NCBI GenBank assembly: GCA_964036315.1
Contig: OZ038478.1
Coordinates: 143,340,557-143,404,556 of the forward strand
Direction: 5' to 3'
Length of the DNA: 64,000 bases
DNA from: Acanthosepion esculentum
Taxonomy: Eukaryota; Mollusca; Cephalopoda; Sepiida; Sepiidae
In this document: one piece after another, positions 56,670 through 64,000 of the stretch
Numbering within the stretch: position 1 is the first letter of the stretch
Layout: the number at the start of each line of letters is the position of its first letter
The notes under the pieces: model-generated
What the model was told of the DNA's origin: nothing
Databases searched by the model: none
What the model saw: the letters and a program-made list of their open reading frames with translations, nothing else
Program-made: the position numbers and the translations under genes

Positions 56670-56870
56670 AAGTAATCACTCTCTCTGATCTTTTATCTCT
56701 TTCTCCCTAAATATCTCTTCCTCCCTATTTTTTAACATTTTCTGCCTCTCTCTCTTTCTAAATCTCTCTCCCCACTCTCTTTTCCATCCATCTCTCTCCT
56801 TCCATCAATGCCCTGCATTTCTATGCTTTATCTCTTTTCTCTTTACTCTCTACTTCACTGATCATAAATG
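56670..56870. repeat. Polypyrimidine (CT-rich) tract
   Basis: About 200 bp dominated by C and T with repeated 'ctctctc' and 'tttctc'. Confidence 0.8.
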
Positions 56871-57029
56871 TGAGATATTATTAGCTCTCTCCTTCCTGCT
56901 GCCAATTTACATCTATACTCCTCTTCCTTCCTTTCTCTCTACATTTCCACCCTGTCGGCTGGGACTGTAGAATACGCCGACTGCACCAGTGCAGAGGGGT
57001 AGGGCCACCCCTAATGGGACGTCCTTGGG

Positions 57030-57145
57030 TAAGACGATAAACTACACCCACGTCTTGAGTAAGACGATAAACTACACCCACGTCTTGAGTAAGACGATAA
57101 ACTACATCCACGTCCGGGATAAGACGATAAACCTTATCCATCTGA
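57030..57145. repeat. 30-bp minisatellite, about 4 units
   Basis: 'taagacgataaactacaccc' plus 'acgtcttgag' repeats at 57031, 57061, 57091 and (diverged) 57121. Units one and two are identical. A minus-strand frame over it repeats 'VVYRLTQDVG', which is a consequence of the 30-bp period. Confidence 0.92.
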
Positions 57146-57147
57146 TC

Positions 57148-57490
57148 AGGAAGTTTTGAGGAGCATGGAATCATCTCTTAAATGCTCCTACTTCTAAGTC
57201 CACTCTGACCCATGGTGGTGGCGCCTGTTCGTGTCCCAGTTATGGGTAAATAGTTAACCGACAATCTGTACGAACGAGGATCGTCCTGGGATCTGAAGTT
57301 AATATCTGAAAGCTGTCTTCTTGACCATCCTGGGTATGACGATAAAATACGTCCAGCAGCAAGGCCTCTGATTAGGAGGTTTTGAGGAGCGTGGCACCAC
57401 CTCATCATTGCTGGTGTTCCCAGATCCACCCAGACCCGGGATGATAGCACCTATTAGGGTCCCAGCTATGGGCAAATAGTTAACATCCAA
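57148..57490. repeat. Tandem duplication of ~200 bp
   Basis: 'gaagttttgaggagcatgg' to 'tatgggtaaatagttaacc' (57149-57260) aligns with 'ggaggttttgaggagcgtgg' to 'tatgggcaaatagttaaca' (57377-57485). Both also carry 'gacgataaa' motifs upstream, so the minisatellite unit is embedded in the larger unit. Confidence 0.75.
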
Positions 57491-57494
57491 ACTT

Positions 57495-57725
57495 TGTGTA
57501 AAATAGGTTTTAATACCAGAAATACTTTTAATAAAAAATGATTACCAGCAATAATTTTTAAAGGAGGATTATTGCCAGCAATACTTAAAAAAAACTACCA
57601 GCAATACAAACGGCTATACATACTTTGAACAAAATATGACCAGCTATAGATTTCTTCAAGGAAAAATATTCCCAGAAATATATTTTTGAAGAAAAACATA
57701 TTACCAGCAATAAATATTTTGTCGG
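57495..57725. repeat. Degenerate repeat with 'accagcaata' motif
   Basis: Variants of 'accagcaata' occur about every 35-50 bp, seven times, separated by A/T-rich 'tttttaa/gaaaaa' sequence. Confidence 0.6.
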
Positions 57726-57754
57726 CATTAAATAACCCATTGAGGTCAATATGC

Positions 57755-57800
57755 CGTAAAACAAACCAAACCAAACCAAACCAAACCGAATCAAACCAAG
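57755..57800. repeat. (AACCA)n short pentanucleotide repeat
   Basis: Five to seven units of 'aacca' with variants. Confidence 0.85.
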
Positions 57801-57804
57801 TTAT

Positions 57805-57905
57805 TCATATATATATATATATATTTTATATTTACACACGCTCTATCTCTGATATTGAGCACTTTACCCCATAAATATAGCACACTTTAAGACTATATTT
57901 CTGCG

Positions 57906-57976
<71 letters not shown>
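57805..57976. mobile_element. PLE family A tail between two AT arrays
   Basis: 'acgctctatctctgatattg', 'ataaatatagcacacttta' and 'gactatatttctgcg' at 57835-57905, flanked by (AT)n at 57805-57826 and 57908-57976. Confidence 0.8.
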
Positions 57977-57977
<1 letters not shown>

Positions 57978-57979
57978 CC

Positions 57980-58785
57980 ATTATAACTTGCTCACAAATC
58001 CCAGAACTATTCATGTTGTTCTGTTGATATTATTTTGCCCACACATCTGGTTGTTTTTCTGGCTGATGCGTTAGAGGATGTATAATCATTTTTGGTTACT
58101 TAATTTTCACATTTTCTCAGAGGCAATAAAAATAGCGAATTCAATTCTTAGGCAGTGCTGTTTGGTCATTTTAATCTGGAATCTGCTTGTGAGATCATCG
58201 ATATATAAATGTATTTCACTGATACAAATCTGTAAATAGAATTCCTAATAACTTCTTATCTTAACCCTCATATCGAATTAAATCCAACCGACTTCTATGC
58301 TGCAGAGAAAACAGTAGATCTTAAGGATTAAATATTTATATCCCAATGGCTGCCAAAAGATTTTCTTTCTTTATCTTCTGTGAACAGTCATGAATTTTTT
58401 GGAAACTTAGTGGACTGGTTTCTTCTACATGGTTTTGATTTCCGAGATGTCTTTCTTCCAGACTGGCTTCCAAGCCTTGACAGACCATTCTAATCTGATA
58501 TTAAATCCATCCATTTCAAGGGCGTTTGTGCGGAATTTGAACTCGGATCGAAGATTTCAATTTCTGTACCAATAAATGCTCCACTCAAATCTTAAAGTAT
58601 ATCAATATCAGGGAAATAGGAGAAATATGGAATTTTCTCTTTTTTTTTCTTTTTTATATTTAATTATTTAGCTCTTAGCACAATTGAGACGATTCATTTT
58701 TGGGATTTGTAATTGCCATTCTGTTTGTGATTCTTTATTTTGTGAAGAAAATGGCTGTTGAAAGAGATTTCTTTTTAGAATTAAA
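57980..58785. other. No recognised feature
   Basis: AT-rich. No signature. Confidence 0.4.
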
Positions 58786-58799
58786 ACATTTTTTCACAA

Positions 58800-59345
58800 T
58801 CCTAGGTCTGTCCAAATATGTAAGTGAATTTTCTTTCCAATAATGTAACTTCAAGCAAGGCGACAATGAAGCTAAGAAGCAATGGACTACTGAGATTGAA
58901 ACAGAATGAGAAGACGTTAGCGAGGAGAAAGGACAATAAAGGAACAGGATTTTGGAAAACAGAAGATAGGAAGCAGGAAATTGGAAGAGATTTCCACAGG
59001 TGAGAAGTAGGAGAAAACAAACTATTAGAATAGAACTTTCTTACGGCTTGCTATTACAACAGTAAAACGTTGAGACCAAGTTGCCAATCGAGCAGTACGC
59101 TTAAATTTGTGCGGGTGACGTAAAAAAGAGAGGAGCTCCTTATAACACTCGCCATGAATATATTCATAGAAAAGAAACATGAAAGCTGTGGGAATATTCC
59201 TGATGGAAAGATACCAGGCCAATAACATTACTGATACTTATTTTGATATTGTCGAAAATCTCAAGATATATAGCAGAAACACCAGACCAGATATGGCAGT
59301 AATATTCAATGCTCGGACGAGTGGTAGATTTATAAATGTCTGGAA
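58800..59345 (-). pseudogene. LINE reverse transcriptase C-terminal fragment
   Basis: On the minus strand from 59345: PDIYKSTTRPSIEYYCHIWS (the 'YKS.IRP.LEY..H.W' block), then 'NVIGLVSF', 'YSHSFHVSFLYEYIHGECYK', 'ELLSFLRHPHKFKRTARLAT' and a stop near 59025. After a frameshift it continues 'FSPTSHLWKSLPISCFLSSV'. These are the thumb and C-terminal blocks of the Jockey-like LINE also seen at 1030-1445. The palm is missing. Confidence 0.8.
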
Positions 59346-59349
59346 AATA

Positions 59350-60434
59350 ATATAAAATAAGTGAAGCATTTAAAACATTGGAAATAACTTATATAATACG
59401 TGTATCTATTACTACATTATCAAGAAATTGAAATTTACGTTTAATTTTTAAAATGTCAAGATTTAAAATCATTTGCTTCTTCACAGATTGTATCTGAAAA
59501 GTTTAAATCAACATATAAAGAATAAAAAAATGAAGCATGATGAATTAAAAGTATAAAGGAGAAATGGAATGGGAGGGAATGAACAGAACCATATCAGAGA
59601 ATATTTCTTGCTTTTGCTTTTAGAATTCGACTCGACAGAAAGGTCACAGTTTGCCGATGTGTTGTAATGAACGGCCAAAAAAGTGTGACCGCCGGTACAA
59701 AAGAAGGCTGAGACATCATTTTAATTTAAAATACGCTTGACTTGACTTGAGCAAAGAATGATAAACACGACAAATACGAAAATAGCTGCAACTTGAAAAG
59801 ATTTCAACGACTATTTATCCCAATAATATTAGCATTTTATTAATTTTTGACATTTATTAATTCTTAAGAAAAAAAATTATTATCGCTTTTCTTAATGAGG
59901 CTAACTAAAATGCTAATATTTCTTTGTTTAAATAACAGTATAAATAACAAAAATAAGCCTTTTTTTATCTTGAGAGTGAACTAATGTTATGCTAAATAAG
60001 AAGTTAGAGTTCCCCCTCATGGTTTCAGCGCGTTAAACAATGACAGAGGATCTTGCACTAAGGTCTGATTAATTGGGATCCCAGGGAAAAATTGAAAGTA
60101 TCCAAATACAAGATTGGCCGCTAGACCTGATTATTTTGTAACTGAAATTTCTCAGAAGTTTGCCGCTAACAGATTCTCCTCTCGCATTTATCATTTGTGG
60201 AAACTTTCTCACGGCTTCCTGCTTTCCAATCAACTTCGATATTAAAATTTTAATGAAATATGAAGCGTTATTATTTGTCTTCTTAATTCTCTTTTTTATT
60301 TCTCTCTCATTAATATTGTTTATATAATTTTAAAATTCCTAATTTTTTGAGTCTTAGAGGTACTATTGCTTTGGTTGGGGTGAAATAATCAGCACGAATT
60401 TAAATGTGATTTGGAGCAAAGTGTATGTTTGATT

Positions 60435-60468
<34 letters not shown>

Positions 60469-60735
60469 TTTCAGATTTTTTTATGAAACAGGTCGTGAAT
60501 TTAGAAGTTGTACAAAAGCATTCCGAGTAGTAATGTTTGTTTTGTTTGGTTTATCTCTGACTATTCGTTTTTTCAATAGAGTTGAATTCTTTCTCTATCA
60601 AACATTTTGACAATATTTGCCTTTAATTTTATTCATTTACCCCTTTCGGATTTATTGATTATAATGAATGTAATGTAATTTAAGGACGAGGATTTATTTC
60701 TCAAATTTATAGGAAAATCGTTTTATGCTGTAATT
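59350..60735. other. No recognised feature; (TAA)n at 60437-60467
   Basis: AT-rich with a ten-unit TAA repeat. No coding signature. Confidence 0.5.
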
Positions 60736-60739
60736 TCAT

Positions 60740-61580
60740 TTTATCTGCGGTCCATATAACATCAAGACAACCTTCAAAAATGGGACAACACTTCTCCTGA
60801 GTAAGACCCCCCCATAGAGGAGAACATGACTAAAGACCCAGTGTACGCTATCCCGTGCAGCTGTGGAAAGAAATATAAAGGGGAGACAGGACGCCGCCTT
60901 AAGGTAAAGCTTCAAGAACACCGAAAAGTTGTGACACGAGGGGAAGTGAAAAAATCACGCATGGCTGACCACATATGGAGAGAGAAGGGAAATCATCGTC
61001 TTTTGCTGGATCAGGTTGAAACCATAGACAAAGAACATCACTGGAAAATTCGTAAACTTAAGGACTCAGCACATATACTAAGCCACAAAAATCTCCTGAG
61101 CCGACCAAGCATAGAAATGAATACAATATGGGAACCAGTAATATGGAGTGCCAGAGATAACCAATAATAACAAGGAAAAATTGCTACATGAGCTCTGGTA
61201 AAAATATGTAATGATAACAGCAGAAAGTGCAATAAGAGCACTGGTAAAAATGGTTGCTGAAACATTCGATTTATAATAGTCAGAACTCCACACACTGATG
61301 TCCTCTAGGAAATATGGCAACAGAGGATAAAGGAATTAGTTAGATCCAGTGACAGTACCAAAATAGTATGAGTTCAATACCTGGTTATGGCACTGGAGAA
61401 CATATAGAAATGAATTATAGGAGATAACTGAAATCCATAAGACATAGCGCGTGGAACTAGAACAATCTCCCCCAGTGAGAGCAATAAAACCAACAGAAAG
61501 AGGCCGGGGCGTAAAACGGCCGAAACGTTGTGATATATATGGCAGCAAAGATAAAGATGATAGTCAGAACAAAGTAAACA
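60740..61580 (+). mobile_element. PLE family B 3' half with GIY-YIG endonuclease
   Basis: Linker 'YNIKTTFKNGTTLLLSKTPP' (60755-60810) is followed by the endonuclease, then the 3' UTR with a tRNA-like segment (A box near 61314; B box GAGTTCAATACC 61370-61381). A degraded hammerhead-like motif (61493-61540) and 'gatgatagtcagaacaaag' follow. Fullest family B copy in the window, truncated 5' of the endonuclease. Confidence 0.85.
60826..61167 (+). CDS. GIY-YIG endonuclease domain of a Penelope-like element (5'-truncated)
   Basis: 113 residues, open from the first Met to a stop. The core VYAIPCSCGKKYKGETGRRL is the GIY-YIG signature (Y-A-I, then YKG instead of YIG). It is followed by 'VKLQEHRKVV' with the conserved Arg/His-type helix, 'SRMADHIWREKGNHRLLLDQ', 'EHHWKIRKLKDSAHILSHKN' and 'LLSRPSIEMNTIWEPVI'. 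In PLEs this domain nicks target DNA to prime reverse transcription. The Ile-to-Lys change in YIG and the missing RT make it non-autonomous. The frame breaks just upstream at 60808-60826. Confidence 0.85.
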   Translation: MTKDPVYAIPCSCGKKYKGETGRRLKVKLQEHRKVVTRGEVKKSRMADHIWREKGNHRLLLDQVETIDKEHHWKIRKLKDSAHILSHKNLLSRPSIEMNTIWEPVIWSARDNQ

Positions 61581-61617
61581 CTTTTCATATTATTTTGTTT
61601 TTTTATTATTCTATTAT

Positions 61618-61690
61618 TTATCTTTCAATTTATATTTCATACAAAAGAATGTCCTCATTAGTTCTCATCTTACCGACGCGTTTCTATTAC
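61618..61690 (-). repeat. Inverted partial unit at the satellite boundary
   Basis: The minus strand reads 'gaaacgcgtcggtaagatga', matching the right half of the satellite's hammerhead-like motif in opposite orientation, immediately before the array. Confidence 0.65.
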
Positions 61691-64000
61691 TCTAAATGTA
61701 ATTTACATTAACCACAAAATGGCTTGGACGGAAGCGTCGATGTTTTTAAATTAGGATGTTAATGTAACTATAACAACCGACATATTTCGATTTCATTTTT
61801 GATTTGAAAAAGTCGGAAGACGAAACGCGTCGGCAAGATCTAAGATTTTTCCAATTGACATTTTATACCAATATGTCTTGTCCGCAGATTTGATCTGGGA
61901 ATTTAAATATATTGTCGACATGGAAAAAAAAATCTCTTACTATAAATGTCATTTACATTAACCACAAAAATGGCTTGGACGCAATCGTCTATGTTTTTAA
62001 ATTTTGATTATAATGTAACTATAACAACAGAAATATTTCGATTTCATTTTTGTGGGAAGACGAAACGCGTCGGCAAGATCTAAGATTTTTCCAATTGTCA
62101 TTTTATACGAATATGTCTTGTCCACAAAGTTGATATGGGAATTTAACTATATTGTCGACATTGAAATAAAATCTCTTTCTACAAATGTAATTTACATTAA
62201 ACACAAAATTGCTTGGACAGAAGCGTCGATGTTTTTAAATTTGGATTTTAATGCAACTATAACAACAGACATATTTCGATTTCATTTTTGCCTTGAAAAA
62301 GGCGGAAGACAAAACGCGTCGTCAAGATCTAAGATTTTTCCAATTGTCATTTTATACCAATATATCTTGTCCACAGAGTTGATCTGGGAATTTAACTATA
62401 TTGTCGACATGGAAAAAAAATCACTTTCTATAAATGTAATTTACATTAACCACAAAATAGCTTGGACAGAAGCGTCGATGTTCTTAAATTTGGATTTTTA
62501 TGTAACTATAACAACAGACATATTTCCATTTCATTTTTTCCTCGAAAAAGTCGGAAGACAACACGCGTCGTCAACATCTAACATTTTTCCAATTGTCATT
62601 TTATACCAATATGTCTTGTCCACAGAGGTGATCTGGGAATTTAACTATATTGTCGACATGGAAAAAAAAATCTCTTACTATAAATGTAATTTACATTAAC
62701 CACAATGGCTTGGACAGAAGCGTCAAATGTTTTTAAATTTGGATTTTAATGTAACTATAATAACAGACATATTTCGATTTAATTTCTAGCTTGTAAAAGT
62801 CGGAAGGCGAAACGCGTCGGCATGGTCTAAGATTTTTCCAATTGTCATTTTATACAAATATTTCTCGTCCACAAAGTTGATCTGGGAATTTAACTATATT
62901 GTGGACATGGAAAAAAAATCACTTTCTATAAAAGTAATTTACATTAACAACAAAATGTCTTGGACAGAAACGTCGATGTTTTTAAATTTGGATTTTAATG
63001 TAACTATAACAACAGATATATTTCGATTTCATTTTTGCTTTGAATACGTCGGAAGACGAAACGCGTCTGCAAGATCTAAGATTTTTCCAATTGTCATTTT
63101 ATACAAATATATCTTGTCCACAGAGTTGATCTGGGAATTTAACTATATTGTCGACATGGAAAAAAAATCTCTTACTATAAATGAAATTTACATTAACCAC
63201 AAAATGGCTTGGACAGAAGCGTGAAATGTTTTTAAATTTGGATTTTAATGTAACTATAACAACAGGCATATTTCCATTTCATATTTTCCTCGAAAAAGTC
63301 GGAAGACAACACGCGTCGGCAACAACTAACTTTTTTCCAATTGTCATTTTATTCCAATATGTCTTGTCCACAGAGTTGATCTGGGAATTTAACTATATTG
63401 TCGACATGGAAAAAAATCTCTTACCATAAATGTAATTTACATTAACCACAAAATAGCTTGGACAAAAGCGTCGATGTTTTTAAATTGGGATTTTAATGTA
63501 ATTATAACAACAGACATATTTCGATTTCATTTTTGCCTTGAAAAAGTCGGAAGACGAAACGCGTCGGCATGATCTAAGATTTTTCCAATTTTCATTTTAT
63601 ACCAATATGTCTTGTCCACAGAGTTGATCTGGAAAATTTAACTATATTGTCGAAATGGAAAAACAATCACTTTATATAAATGTAATTTACATTAACCACA
63701 AAATGGCTTGGACAGAAGCGTGAAATGTTTTTAAATTTGGATTTTAATGTAACTATAACAACAGACATATTTCGATTTCATTTTTGATTTGAAAAAGTCG
63801 GAAGAAGAAACGCGTCGGCAAGATCTAAGATTTTTCCAATTGTCATTTTATACCAATATATCTTGTCCACAGAGGTGAACTGGGAATTTAACTATATTCT
63901 CGACACGGAAAAAAAATCACTTTCTATAAATGTAATTTACATTAACCACAAAATAGCTTGGACAGAATCGTCGATGTTCTTAAATTTGGATTTTTATGTA
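61685..64000 (+). repeat. 249-bp satellite with hammerhead-like motif, at least 9 units
   Basis: The landmark 'tgatctgggaatttaa' recurs near 61891, 62131, 62380, 62629, 62878, 63127, 63377, 63624 and 63876. Spacing is 249 bp (once 240) and the array runs past the window. Each unit has 'aatgtaatttacattaacca', 'aatggcttggacagaagcg', 'gacatatttcgatttcattt', the hammerhead-like core, and 'ccaattgtcattttatacca'. Because 249 is a multiple of 3, long frames (62052-62699, 62877-63224) pass through; these are read-through, not genes. Units differ by roughly 5-10 percent. Confidence 0.95.
63534..63569 (+). ncRNA. Hammerhead-like motif inside the satellite, best-kept unit
   Basis: TGCC (63534-63537) pairs with GGCA (63566-63569). 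Core TTGAAAA (63538-63544; U3-A8), one extra A, stem II GTC/GAC with a GGAA loop. GAAA is at 63556-63559, CGCG then U and the putative cleavage C at 63565. Other units carry one or more substitutions in core or stems. Confidence 0.5.

Noticed and set aside
61493..61540. Family B hammerhead region in the most complete copy
   Set aside because: The CTGAAGA box is replaced by 'cagaaaga'. Stem II and GAAA remain, but the core is lost, so it is described only as part of the element.
62052..63429. Frames of 82-215 codons across the right end
   Set aside because: The satellite period of 249 bp is a multiple of three, so a stop-free unit stays open. The repeated peptide has no domain character and individual units break the frame.

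Overview
This window looks like AT-rich intergenic or intronic chromatin from a mollusc, most plausibly a coleoid cephalopod of the octopus type. That is an inference. It rests on the very long (AT)n arrays, the tRNA-derived SINE types, and the family signatures of the Penelope-like, LINE and mariner remnants. I found no host gene or exon I could defend. Nearly every long open frame is a microsatellite read-through (runs of Ile-Tyr), a satellite read-through, or a decayed transposable element (TE).

Layout. At 0-5 kb there is a Penelope-like element (PLE) 3' end carrying a hammerhead-ribozyme-like motif, a LINE reverse-transcriptase (RT) tail, tRNA-derived SINEs and a 362-bp MITE with TA duplications. 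From 6.6 to 19.2 kb dense (AT)n/(GT)n arrays are interleaved with PLE 3' ends, SINEs and a 57-bp-arm palindrome. From 19.5 to 25.2 kb are two LINE RT remnants, more PLE copies, a GC-rich mariner relic and an internally deleted Tc1-like element with clear TIRs. From 25 to 29.5 kb the sequence is mostly unassigned, including a less AT-rich block at 27.5-28.9 kb. From 29.5 to 33.1 kb there are PLE copies (one an inverted pair) and hammerhead-like motifs. From 33 to 37.8 kb lie an unclassified dispersed repeat and a LINE YADD fragment. From 38.6 to 42.9 kb are two LTR-like direct repeats and a heavily frameshifted Ty3/Gypsy gag-pro-RT-RNaseH-IN remnant. From 43.7 to 48 kb there are PLE pieces, a local duplication and a mariner 3' half. 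From 49.5 to 53.2 kb are a LINE endonuclease fragment, a possible solo LTR and another mariner relic. A ~176-bp satellite lies at 53.9-55.4 kb, a 30-bp minisatellite at 57.0 kb, a LINE C-terminus at 58.8-59.3 kb and a PLE with an open GIY-YIG frame at 60.7-61.6 kb. A 249-bp satellite starts at about 61.69 kb and runs off the right edge.

The strongest theme is the number of hammerhead-ribozyme-like (HHR) sequences. At least five distinct types lie in PLE 3' regions and in the 249-bp satellite. Several show compensatory changes (stem II; the C3-G8 core pair replaced by U3-A8) and self-complementary stem III sequences that suggest dimeric activity. A second theme is that PLE and SINE 3' tails almost always run directly into (AT)n or (CA)n arrays, so TE tails may have seeded the microsatellites that dominate the window.
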